Virus record (IMG/VR): IMGVR_UViG_3300034024_000012
Span: 1 to 28,042 of that record
Direction: 5' to 3' (one strand)
Length of the DNA: 28,042 nt
From: a virus
Shown: piece by piece, positions 6,705-12,589 of the stretch
How positions within the stretch are numbered: position 1 is the stretch's first letter
Layout of the letters: every line of letters begins with the position of its first letter
Position numbers and translations under genes: made by a program
The notes under the pieces: generated by a model
Told to the model about the DNA's origin: nothing
Seen by the model: only the letters and a program-made list of their open reading frames with translations
The model's database searches: none

Positions 6705-6960
6705 ATCGGTTACGGAATCACTTCCAAGATCGCCATGCACCCAGGTTACGGGTGGCGTTTTGATCCGGTGCTCCTGTGGGTGTGCCGGGGAGCGGCAAGC
6801 CACAGGCGGACATGCATCACAGGGCCCTCGTGCCCTGGACAGGGCGAAAGCCTTTGCATGACAGCCGCGCCGGCCCATGAACGGAAGCTGGTCAATTGCA
6901 GAAGGCATCTAGATGCTCGGCGGCGACGCCTTGCAGACGAAACGCAGTAGCGTTTTGTTA
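6705..6960 (+). ncRNA. Candidate structured RNA downstream of the 6670 promoter
   Basis: The stretch between the promoter and a terminator-like hairpin is about 255 bases with no supported coding frame. Within it, 6811-6860 can fold as a three-way junction. P1 is CATGCA/TGCATG (6811-6816 with 6855-6860). P2 is CAGGGC/GCCCTG (6820-6825 with 6832-6837). P3 is AGGGC/GCCTT with a GAAA tetraloop (6841-6854). A GCATCTAGATGC palindrome follows at 6905-6916. Folding by eye in GC-rich DNA gives false positives, so this is a candidate only; a regulatory RNA or leader is the inference. Confidence 0.35.
6938..6960 (+). terminator. Possible intrinsic terminator
   Basis: CGAAACGC, loop AGTA, GCGTTTTG, then TTA. 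The stem is 8 bp including one G-T pair, and the T-run is partly within the stem. It is weaker than the 6241 terminator but correctly placed to end a transcript from the 6670 promoter. Confidence 0.5.
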
Positions 6961-7015
6961 CAGCCTTCGATTCTTTGTGAGTTGAACTGCATAGACGCAC
7001 TCAACAGCACCACAA

Positions 7016-7210
7016 GTGGCCATCCCCATCACGTTCATCATCGACGGACAGACCCGCAAGGTCACCGTAGACGACGGCACGCGCCAACGGCGCGGCTGGG
7101 GCGGCACCAAGGCCCCTACGGGCCCTGACGTGGAGCTGCTGGCCGCACAGCTACTGTGGGACGCACTGATGAGCAAGCAGTACGCCCTCCTCTCCCCTCG
7201 TCCGTCATGA
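7016..7210 (+). CDS. Possible small early protein
   Basis: Predicted 64 aa from a GTG start, beginning MAIPITFIIDGQTRKVTVDDG. The composition (beta-like N-terminus, then a helical LLAAQLLWDALMS) and GC-rich third positions look like coding sequence. There is no clear ribosome-binding site before the GTG and no overlapping gene, so expression is doubtful. No family recognised. Confidence 0.45.
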   Translation: MAIPITFIIDGQTRKVTVDDGTRQRRGWGGTKAPTGPDVELLAAQLLWDALMSKQYALLSPRPS

Positions 7211-7283
7211 GTGCCTCTATGTAGTTTTCAGCTCACCGAGAGTTCATCACAGAAACCCTACAGTTGACAGGGATTGGAAAGGT

Positions 7284-7302
7284 GCGCCACACTCGGTGGC
7301 GC
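7284..7302. other. Perfect 7-bp hairpin
   Basis: GCGCCAC, loop ACTCG, GTGGCGC. It lies 17 bases upstream of the motif shared with region 3693-3723. The other copy of that motif is also preceded by a strong hairpin (3645-3676), so the two arrangements look alike. Confidence 0.6.
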
Positions 7303-7318
7303 TTCGACGTGTCCACCC

Positions 7319-7362
7319 CATTTTACATAATACACACTGGATAAATGCATCGTCTCTAGTAG
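7319..7362 (+). promoter_or_regulatory. Intergenic motif shared with 3693-3723
   Basis: CATTTTACATAAT (7319-7331), then GCATC (7347-7351) and CTAGTAG (7356-7362). The other copy is CATTTGACATAAT (3693-3705), GCATC (3713-3717) and TAGTAG (3718-3723). Both are non-coding, in the same orientation, and follow a hairpin. Possible roles are a phage or host promoter or a terminus element. The TAATAC inside this copy resembles the 5' part of the T7 promoter consensus, but the other copy does not share it. Confidence 0.45.
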
Positions 7363-7526
7363 AAAACGGTGTGGCGGGGAGGGGTCGGAAGCGGCCCGAA
7401 ACCCGTAACTAGTTGTCAGTGAGTGTAGTTTTCTGTGATGTGCTTTCCCTACGAGGCATAACGTTCTTACCCGACCAGCACGGTCGGTCATCCAGTCCCT
7501 AGTAGGCCCTTCGGCCTACACCCCAG

Positions 7527-7558
7527 CCCGGCACCGCAAGGTGGCCGGGTTTTCTTTT
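7527..7558 (+). terminator. Rho-independent terminator
   Basis: CCCGGCACC, loop GCAA, GGTGGCCGGG (one bulged base), then TTTTCTTTT. A second hairpin GTAGGCC/GGCCTAC with loop CTTC lies just upstream (7502-7519). It would stop host transcription entering the accessory operon, whose first ATG is at 7579, unless antitermination or the phage polymerase overrides it. Confidence 0.8.
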
Positions 7559-7578
7559 GCCCACTCCACGAGGTTTAC

Positions 7579-7842
7579 ATGCACGCACTCAACACGGCGA
7601 CGCGGCTCCTGCACGTCCTGGGGATCGACCCCATCCTGATGCTGGGCTACCAGCGCGACCGCACACCCAGCCATACCAAGGCAGGCCCGGGCCGGCGCCA
7701 CGCCGGCTGCAAGGTCCAGGCGGCCCGTCGTGCGGACAAGACGCACCTGCCTTGCGGCACCCAGCGCCTGCGGATCGGGGCCGACCAGAAGGCCCGTGAC
7801 GCCCGCCGCAGTGTCGTGCTCCGCATCGTCGCCGCTGACTGA
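7579..7842 (+). CDS. Small basic protein, unknown function
   Basis: Predicted 87 aa. The ATG is preceded by CCACGAGGTTTAC, a leader closely matching that of the gene at 8751 (CCACGGAGATTTAC). The protein is rich in Arg, Lys and His (GRRHAGCKVQAARRADKTH), so it could bind nucleic acid. No family recognised. It opens the accessory operon, separated from the early block by a terminator. Confidence 0.6.
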   Translation: MHALNTATRLLHVLGIDPILMLGYQRDRTPSHTKAGPGRRHAGCKVQAARRADKTHLPCGTQRLRIGADQKARDARRSVVLRIVAAD

Positions 7843-7843
7843 A

Positions 7844-7996
7844 ATGCCGCCCGTCGTCCGCGACTACTTCAAATTCCGCGGCGCCGGTATGCGCCCGGCC
7901 AATTCCTGGGCCCTCGCCGTGGCCCTCAACCCCACCGGCGCAGTCATCACCACCTGGGCCGCCGTGTTGCCCGCTTTCCTGCCTCCCCACCTGTAA
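7844..7996 (+). CDS. Small protein, unknown function
   Basis: Predicted 50 aa, starting one base after the previous stop. The sequence begins MPPVVRDYFKFRGAGM and ends with a hydrophobic stretch (AVITTWAAVLPAFLPPHL), possibly a weak membrane segment. It has no separate ribosome-binding site, so it would rely on coupling. Codon use fits its neighbours. Function unknown. Confidence 0.5.
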   Translation: MPPVVRDYFKFRGAGMRPANSWALAVALNPTGAVITTWAAVLPAFLPPHL

Positions 7997-8013
7997 CCAA
8001 CCAAGGATTCCTC

Positions 8014-8385
8014 ATGAACTCGTTGAACAACTACGCCTCCCGCGACTTCCCGCTCGCCGGCTTCTGCGGCCTGCAATCTGAGCCGATGGCTCTGGCGCCC
8101 ATCGTCAAGGCCGGTAGCAAGCGCGGCCTCGCCGTGATGGCCTACCTCAACAAGCAGCACGCCATCGTGGTGGACGACCTCCTGGGCGGCGTGGAGCTGG
8201 ACCCGGAGATGACGCTGGCCCAGGCCGCCGAGCGCCACCAGCGTGCCCAGCAGGCCGCCGCGGCCGCCCTGGGCATGGCGGTACGCCTGCTGGCCGCGCT
8301 GCTGAGCGACGACACCAAGGGCGCCCGGGCCGCCATCACCGACATGGTGAACGACGCGGTCCATGAAGGCGTGGTGGCCGTCTGA
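8014..8385 (+). CDS. Helical accessory protein, unknown function
   Basis: Predicted 123 aa with AAGGA suitably placed before the ATG. Residues about 60-95 are Ala/Gln-rich helix (LAQAAERHQRAQQAAAAALG), followed by MAVRLLAALLSDD and a helical C-terminus (AAITDMVNDAVHEGVVAV). It is probably a soluble helical bundle. The stop overlaps the next start (tgATG). No family recognised. Confidence 0.65.
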   Translation: MNSLNNYASRDFPLAGFCGLQSEPMALAPIVKAGSKRGLAVMAYLNKQHAIVVDDLLGGVELDPEMTLAQAAERHQRAQQAAAAALGMAVRLLAALLSDDTKGARAAITDMVNDAVHEGVVAV

Positions 8386-8678
8386 TGGGCGGCACCTTCG
8401 TAGCCGGCCGGGACGGCATGGACGCCATGCGGACGGTCGAGGCTTTCAAGGCTTCTGAGCGCCCGACCACCGTGGCCCAACGCCGCGAGGCCGTAGCCGG
8501 TGCCCTGGACCGCCGTGCCCGTGACGCCCGGCGCAACAAGAAGGGCAGGGAGGTCGAGCTGGCGTACCACGTCATCGCTGACCTGATCGACGCCCAGCGC
8601 CTGACCGGCACCGCCGCCGAGCGTTCCGCCGCCATCGCGGAAATCCTGGACGAGTACGTCGAGGAGTACCCCCTCTAA
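8385..8678 (+). CDS. Helical charged protein, unknown function
   Basis: Predicted 97 aa, coupled to the gene before it by a one-base overlap. The middle is basic (DRRARDARRNKKGREVEL) and the C-terminus acidic (EILDEYVEEYPL). Predicted mostly helical. No conserved motif recognised. Its stop is followed by a hairpin (8690-8714), so it may end a sub-operon. Confidence 0.65.
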   Translation: MGGTFVAGRDGMDAMRTVEAFKASERPTTVAQRREAVAGALDRRARDARRNKKGREVELAYHVIADLIDAQRLTGTAAERSAAIAEILDEYVEEYPL

Positions 8679-8689
8679 AGCCCAGCCTG

Positions 8690-8714
8690 TAGCCCGTGCG
8701 TGACCCGCGGGCTA
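8690..8714 (+). terminator. Hairpin, possible weak terminator
   Basis: TAGCCCG and CGGGCTA form a perfect 7-bp stem with an 11-base loop; flanking GCC and GGC could extend it past a mismatch. The first T-run (CACTTTTC) is about 10 bases downstream, so intrinsic termination is uncertain. Confidence 0.35.
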
Positions 8715-8750
8715 TGGCCTGCACTTTTCACAACCACCACGGAGATTTAC

Positions 8751-8921
8751 ATGACCAAGCAATCAGGCCCGCGATACGTTGTCCGCCCCCGCAACAACAC
8801 CTTCCATGTGTTCGACACTATCTGGTACGGCGTCGTGGGCAGTGCGCCCAACGCCCAGGCGGCCCAGCGCCGCGCCGACGACCTCAACGCCCGCAAGCCG
8901 GCGCCAAGGGGCCGGGCATGA
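8751..8921 (+). CDS. Small protein, unknown function
   Basis: Predicted 56 aa, starting at the ATG after GGAGATTTAC. The sequence (YVVRPRNNTFHVFDTIWYGVVGS, described as residues 9-31) has a beta-hairpin pattern, and the C-terminus (AQAAQRRADDLNAR) is helical. This beta-then-helix layout is common in short phage proteins of unknown role. The stop overlaps the following ATG (ATGA). Confidence 0.65.
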   Translation: MTKQSGPRYVVRPRNNTFHVFDTIWYGVVGSAPNAQAAQRRADDLNARKPAPRGRA

Positions 8922-9142
8922 ACCCGGAAGTCAGTGACGGCGGCTGCGCCTTCCCCAATGTGCAGCGCAATTCGGACGGCACGCCCGGTTGGCACAACTT
9001 CGGCATGACGCTCCGAGACTACTTCGCCGCTAAGGCGATGGCGGCCATTTTGGTCAATCTGCCGGCCCATATCGCGCCCAAGGACGTACCGGAAATGGCC
9101 TACGCAGTGGCCGACTTGATGCTCGCCCAGGGGCGCGTATGA
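8918..9142 (+). CDS. Small phage protein with GMTLRDYFAAKAM motif
   Basis: Predicted 74 aa. The central GMTLRDYFAAKAM is a motif I recall from many short hypothetical proteins of proteobacterial phages and prophages, usually followed by a helix as here (PEMAYAVADLMLAQ). No function is established for it. Coupled on both sides by 4-base overlaps. Confidence 0.65.
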   Translation: MNPEVSDGGCAFPNVQRNSDGTPGWHNFGMTLRDYFAAKAMAAILVNLPAHIAPKDVPEMAYAVADLMLAQGRV

Positions 9143-9495
9143 GGCTGTGGATGAACGTCTACCGCTCCGGCTTCTACCACCGCCAGGGCAAGCCCAACAC
9201 CACCAACATGCACGGCGGGGACCTGTACGCCACTGAGGCGGCCGCCCTGGAGAACGCCGAGGTCAACCGGGGCTACCTCGGCACCGCGCCGGTGGACTTC
9301 CCGATGGGTGGCGCGCCATACGTCAACGGTCCGGACAGCACGCCCACACCCCTGAGCGTCACCCGCAGCTACGCCACCCGCGACGCCGTGATCCTGCCCG
9401 TGGTTGCCGAGCACCCGCAGAGCATCGACGCCAGCGACGATGCCTGCCTGCCCAACCCCCGCCGCAACCAGCGGCCCGGCTGGCCCAGCCACTGA
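9139..9495 (+). CDS. Small phage protein, unknown function
   Basis: Predicted 118 aa. The start MRLWMNVYRSGFYHRQGKP has a beta-strand pattern, and GGDLYATEAAALENAEVN resembles the strand-loop-helix pattern of short phage proteins that track query-like features. The C-terminus is Pro/Arg-rich (PNPRRNQRPGWPSH) and probably unstructured. Coupled to the upstream gene by ATGA and to the DoxX-like gene by a one-base overlap. Confidence 0.6.
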   Translation: MRLWMNVYRSGFYHRQGKPNTTNMHGGDLYATEAAALENAEVNRGYLGTAPVDFPMGGAPYVNGPDSTPTPLSVTRSYATRDAVILPVVAEHPQSIDASDDACLPNPRRNQRPGWPSH

Positions 9496-9965
9496 TGGTG
9501 TACCTCGACGCCTTCCTCACGCTCTTGCGTGAGGGCATCAACCTGCCCGACGCCGGGGCCCTCGTGCTGCGGCTCGGCGTCGGCGTGTTCTTCGCCATCA
9601 GCGGCTGGAACAAGCTCACGTGCACCACCTGCCACGGCTACCTGCGCAGCAACCTGACGCGCTCGGGCATCCCGTGCGTGCCCTTCGCCGTGTGGTGGGT
9701 GGCCGGCTGGGAATTCCTTGCCGGCGTCGCGCTGGCCCTAGGGCTGTTCACCGGCGCCAGCGCCTTCGTGCTGTTCGTCATCTGCGTCGTCGCGTTCCTC
9801 GTGTCGCACCGCAGAAAGATCGCCAAGAAAAACCCGGTGCACCGCATGGACGCGGCCACCGAGTACCTGTGCATGTTCGACGTGCTTTTGTTGTGGATGA
9901 CGCTGGCCATCATGGCGATGGGCCCCGGCGCTTACAGCCTTGACCGGCTCTTGTGGACCCTCTGA
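9495..9965 (+). CDS. DoxX-family-like integral membrane protein
   Basis: Predicted 156 aa with four likely membrane segments (residues about 21-38, 62-84, 87-104 and 126-144). The first has the DoxX-type pattern LRLGVGVFFAISGWNKL, and the second continues with PFAVWWVAGWEFLAGVALAL, also typical of DoxX/SURF4-like proteins, where a small residue and a Glu sit in helix 2. Bacterial DoxX proteins are inner-membrane proteins linked to redox or thiosulphate metabolism; the phage role is unknown. The start overlaps the previous stop. A membrane protein that alters the infected host envelope is one guess. The family call rests on pattern recognition without a search. Confidence 0.65.
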   Translation: MVYLDAFLTLLREGINLPDAGALVLRLGVGVFFAISGWNKLTCTTCHGYLRSNLTRSGIPCVPFAVWWVAGWEFLAGVALALGLFTGASAFVLFVICVVAFLVSHRRKIAKKNPVHRMDAATEYLCMFDVLLLWMTLAIMAMGPGAYSLDRLLWTL

Positions 9966-10135
9966 TGAAACGATTCAAGTACCAGTGGGCAACCGCTGAC
10001 CAGTCCGGCACCTTTACCGTCGATGAGCGTAGCGAGAGCATCGCCAACGTCGAGGCCAAGATCACGCTGGGCCGCATGGTCAACCCGCTGCACCTCACGC
10101 AGTTTGACCTCGTGTGCTCGGGGCCGGCGTCGTGA
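9965..10135 (+). CDS. Small protein, unknown function
   Basis: Predicted 56 aa, starting at the ATG that overlaps the DoxX-like stop; an in-frame upstream ATG at 9953 is less likely. It looks like a small beta fold with one helix: FKYQWATADQSGTFTVDE, then SIANVEAKITLGRM, and HLTQFDLVCSG at the end. This resembles short phage proteins of unknown role. Its stop overlaps the GTG of the next gene (GTGA). Confidence 0.6.
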   Translation: MKRFKYQWATADQSGTFTVDERSESIANVEAKITLGRMVNPLHLTQFDLVCSGPAS

Positions 10136-10941
10136 GCGCCCCGCAGGCAGAGCGCCAGCCCGACACGCCCGCAGCACAGTGGCGAGAGAACGGCGAGAAA
10201 GACCCGCACGGCACGCGCTACAACTGCGAGCGCGCTGAACTGGCGCTCGGCAAATTGAGCGACGATGAACTGGCAAACGGGGCCTTCATGAACTACGACA
10301 CGCGGATGTCGGTGGAGGACATGATGAACCCGAAGCCCGGCCAGCACATGCCCATCGTGTGGATGACGGCGGTGAAGGATCGCATTCGCTGGCTGTCGCG
10401 CAGGCTGGTCGAGGCCCAGGCAGAGCGCCAGGAGGGCGCAGGAGCGGGGGCGGACGACGCACACCTATTCGAGCTTTGGTGGGCAGAGTTCATGCCAGAA
10501 GCGACACAAGCCCGCGCTTGGGCGGCATGGGTTGCAGCCCCTCGCGCTGATGGCGTTGGTGTCGCCGCACCCCCTGCTGCACCAGTGGCAGCGATGAGGG
10601 AGGCGTTTGAGGCGGAATGGGCGAGGCTTTACCCACATACCCCTGACCCCGAGAATCCACCGCAATTTGATCGGCAACGGAACGGCGACTATGTGTTTTC
10701 CAGTGTCCAGGATGCTTGGCGTGGATGGTCCGCCGCCCTTGCCGCTCCGCAACAGGTAGCGCCACAAGTGAGGACCGATGAGCAAAAACGCGCATCCGAG
10801 TTGGTCAAGGAGTGGCACGAAGGTGCGCGGGATGGATCGCTGATTGAGTGGGGGCAGCGTGCCGTCGATCTGCTTTGGCACTTCTACAGACAGCCAGCAC
10901 CCCCAGCGCAACAGGTGGCGCAGCCAGCGCGGATGCCATGA
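10132..10941 (+). CDS. Repeat-containing phage protein with Trp-rich modules
   Basis: Predicted 269 aa from the GTG that overlaps the previous stop. Residues about 20-90 form one helical unit (HGTRYNCERAELALGKLSDD, then MTAVKDRIRWLSRRL). After that come at least two modules of the type F-x-x-W, variable middle, W-x-x-W: LFELWWAEF with ARAWAAWVAA, and AFEAEWARLYP with VQDAWRGWSAAL. A third, partial unit is AVDLLWHFY. Linkers are Ala/Pro/Gln-rich. Such modules are common in phages and prophages, with unknown function. From about 10.45 to 10.93 kb the codon choice is less GC-rich than the neighbours, hinting that the modules were acquired. Confidence 0.65.
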   Translation: MSAPQAERQPDTPAAQWRENGEKDPHGTRYNCERAELALGKLSDDELANGAFMNYDTRMSVEDMMNPKPGQHMPIVWMTAVKDRIRWLSRRLVEAQAERQEGAGAGADDAHLFELWWAEFMPEATQARAWAAWVAAPRADGVGVAAPPAAPVAAMREAFEAEWARLYPHTPDPENPPQFDRQRNGDYVFSSVQDAWRGWSAALAAPQQVAPQVRTDEQKRASELVKEWHEGARDGSLIEWGQRAVDLLWHFYRQPAPPAQQVAQPARMP

Positions 10942-11351
10942 TCCTCCGCTACTCAGGCGCCGCCTTGCTGGCCCTCCTGCTGGCCGCCGTAATGGCCTCG
11001 TGCTACCCGGCGCCGGCCTATGCCGAGCCGACCCCAACCCGGGAGCATGAGTGCATCGCTGCCATGTACCCCGAAGCGGCCTACGTGTACCTGCTGCACC
11101 ACCAGGGCACCGGCCTGCCGCTGCCCGTGGTGCGCTACCTCGTGTTGACCAACCCCGAGTTGGGCGGCGCCGGCCGCTGGGTCCTCGTCAGCCTGCTGGA
11201 CATGATGGCCTTGGCCGACGCCTTGGGCCGCCCGCTGGACTCAGACGCCACGTTCACGTACCTGCGGTTCCTGTGCCGCCAGCCCCTGCAAACCGTGGAG
11301 CGCCTCGAAGTGGGTCCGTGGCCGCTGCACGACGAGCACAAGGGCATATGA
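10938..11351 (+). CDS. Exported protein, unknown function
   Basis: Predicted 137 aa with a clear N-terminal signal: RYSGAALLALLLAAVMAS, then CYPAPAYAEP. Cleavage could be by signal peptidase I after AYA, or lipoprotein-type before the Cys of MASC. The mature part has Cys in REHECIAAM and RFLCRQ that could form a disulphide in the periplasm. Phage exported proteins can affect superinfection or lysis, but nothing here identifies such a role. Coupled by ATGA overlaps at both ends. Confidence 0.65.
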   Translation: MILRYSGAALLALLLAAVMASCYPAPAYAEPTPTREHECIAAMYPEAAYVYLLHHQGTGLPLPVVRYLVLTNPELGGAGRWVLVSLLDMMALADALGRPLDSDATFTYLRFLCRQPLQTVERLEVGPWPLHDEHKGI

Positions 11352-11533
11352 GCGGTCTGCCCGAACTCACGGCCACTCAGCTCTACACCGCTGAGGCCAA
11401 CGAGGTGCACCGAATCCTCGACAACCACCACGCACCGCGCCACACGGCAGACGGTGCGGTGCTGTCCATGTCGCAGCGGGTGCAGGAGCTGGTCGAGTCA
11501 TTGCGCCGGCATATCAGCGCCCAAGCCCGCTGA
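11348..11533 (+). CDS. Small helical protein, unknown function
   Basis: Predicted 61 aa. The sequence (TATQLYTAEANEVHRIL, then SQRVQELVESLRRHIS) suggests two helices, with a His-rich link (NHHAPRH). No family recognised. Overlaps its neighbours by 4 bases upstream and 1 base downstream, so it is part of the coupled chain leading to the replication genes. Confidence 0.6.
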   Translation: MSGLPELTATQLYTAEANEVHRILDNHHAPRHTADGAVLSMSQRVQELVESLRRHISAQAR

Positions 11534-11742
11534 TGGGCCTCACTGCTGCCGTTTTGGCGGGCGCGAGCGCCACCGCCTACACCAGTGCGCGACAAGCCGC
11601 CTTATCCCAGGCGGTGCAGCGGGGGCTAGACGCCACGCTGACGGATACCTACGTCCCGCGGCCCGCGGCCATGTGCAACGGCTGCGGCGCCCCTGTCCAC
11701 GCCGCCATCTGTTCGTACTGCACGCGCCCCGCACGTCTCTAA
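11533..11742 (+). CDS. Zinc-ribbon small protein
   Basis: Predicted 69 aa. The C-terminal third has CxxC-x8-CxxC (Cys 48, 51, 60 and 63; CNGCGAP then CSYCTRP), the pattern of a short zinc ribbon. The N-terminal 30 residues are an Ala-rich helix. It lies 19 bases upstream of the primase, and the primase shows no zinc-binding motif of its own. T7 gp4 primases carry a Cys4 zinc-binding domain at the N-terminus, so this protein could supply it as a separate chain; that is inference. It could also be an unrelated DNA- or protein-binding ribbon. Confidence 0.65.
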   Translation: MGLTAAVLAGASATAYTSARQAALSQAVQRGLDATLTDTYVPRPAAMCNGCGAPVHAAICSYCTRPARL

Positions 11743-11750
11743 CCCTACCC

Positions 11751-11764
11751 AAGGAGGATTTATC
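11751..11764 (+). promoter_or_regulatory. Strong ribosome-binding site before a non-standard start codon
   Basis: AAGGAGG (11751-11757) is the best Shine-Dalgarno sequence in the window. It is followed by ATTT and then ATC at 11762-11764, in frame with the primase. No ATG, GTG or TTG occurs in this frame between the upstream stop and the ATG at 11936, although the intervening codons look coding. Confidence 0.6.
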
Positions 11765-12589
11765 ACCCAAACCGTATTCCACCAGAGTCCGCCCCCGTGG
11801 TTCACCGAGCGCGTCAGTGCGCTGCGGCCCGGGGGCCGGGTTCGCCTCACGGACGGCCAGCTCGTCAGCTACAACGGCAAGGGCTGGCACCTGTACGACT
11901 TCCGTGAGAAGTCCTCCGAGGTCTACGAGCCCGCCATGTCGCTGGCCGAGCGCCTCGCCGTCATCGCCGCCGCCCGCACCGCCGACCTGGAGGCATCCGC
12001 CTCGGCCGAGCTGCCCCTCACTGGAGCCATGTTCCACCCCAAGGACTGGCCGCTGGACGCCCGCGTCTGGTTCTACAAGGCCGGCATCGGCAATCCCGAC
12101 ATCAACACCCTGGGCGCCTTCTGGAGCCCCGCCATGCGCCGCGTGGTCCTGCCGTACCGCACCGTCACCGGAGAGCGGGCCTGGATCGCCCGGGACCCGT
12201 CGTGGACCAAGGGCAAGCCCATGCCCAAGTACCTGTTCCCCGCTGGCGTCGCCCGCGGCGGCGGGGCGCTGTTCAGTAACGGCTACGAGAAGCCCGTGGG
12301 CATCGTCGTGGTCGAGGACGCGCTCAGCGCCTACCGCATTCAGCGCGACACGGACTACGACGCCGTGGCTGCCCAGGGCACCACCCTGGACCGTGACGCC
12401 ATCGTCGCCATCGCGGAGATGGACGTGCCAGTCGTGGTGTGGCTGGACCCGGATAGCTGGGGCCAGATTGGCGCCGGCAAGCTGCTGCGGGCCTTCGCCA
12501 ACCTCGACGTGCCCGTGCGCAACATCGAGTCCCTGCGGGACCCCAAGAACCACGAGCCGCACGAGATACAGGAGGCCCTGGAGGTATGA
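11762..12589 (+). CDS. DNA primase (TOPRIM type), apparent ATC start
   Basis: Predicted 275 aa if translated from ATC 11762; the first standard start is ATG 11936 (217 aa). I prefer 11762 because of the AAGGAGG placed 4 bases upstream and because 11762-11935 reads as good protein (RVRLTDGQLVSYNGKGWHLY). The TOPRIM core is visible: GIVVVEDALSAYR with catalytic Glu near residue 185, and VVVWLDPDSWG with the Asp-x-Asp pair near 229-231. It synthesises RNA primers for lagging-strand synthesis. Primase and helicase are separate genes here, as in phiKMV-like phages, whereas T7 fuses them. The end overlaps the helicase ATG by 4 bases. Function is confident; the start is unusual. Confidence 0.8.
   Translation: MTQTVFHQSPPPWFTERVSALRPGGRVRLTDGQLVSYNGKGWHLYDFREKSSEVYEPAMSLAERLAVIAAARTADLEASASAELPLTGAMFHPKDWPLDARVWFYKAGIGNPDINTLGAFWSPAMRRVVLPYRTVTGERAWIARDPSWTKGKPMPKYLFPAGVARGGGALFSNGYEKPVGIVVVEDALSAYRIQRDTDYDAVAAQGTTLDRDAIVAIAEMDVPVVVWLDPDSWGQIGAGKLLRAFANLDVPVRNIESLRDPKNHEPHEIQEALEV

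Larger units (their letters stand above)
6262..7015. other. Long intergenic region between early operons
   Basis: About 750 bases with no convincing protein gene: the open frames here lack ribosome-binding sites, and one begins inside the terminator T-run. It holds two copies of the GTGCGAATGG repeat (6287, 6362), an AT-rich patch at 6380-6480, a shorter repeat relative at 6627, a strong promoter match at 6670-6698, a foldable GC-rich stretch (6780-6935) and a terminator-like hairpin at 6938-6960. Confidence 0.6.
7211..7578. other. Intergenic control region before the accessory operon
   Basis: About 370 bases without a gene. It holds an inverted repeat (CATCACAGAAA at 7245-7255, TTTCTGTGATG at 7430-7440), a perfect GCGCCAC/GTGGCGC hairpin (7284-7302), a motif shared with the 3.7 kb region (7319-7362), a GTAGGCC/GGCCTAC hairpin (7502-7519) and an intrinsic terminator (7527-7558). 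The first accessory gene follows with its own ribosome-binding site. Confidence 0.6.

Noticed and set aside
6811-6860. Hammerhead-type ribozyme
   Set aside because: There is a three-way junction with a GAAA loop, but the CUGAUGA core and the cleavage-site context are absent.
6585-6950. Open frame over the 6670 promoter and foldable region
   Set aside because: It covers the promoter itself, has no ribosome-binding site and an Arg/Cys-rich random composition.
7500-7560. tRNA gene
   Set aside because: Two adjacent hairpins and no T-arm or CCA end; the second hairpin with its T-run is an intrinsic terminator.
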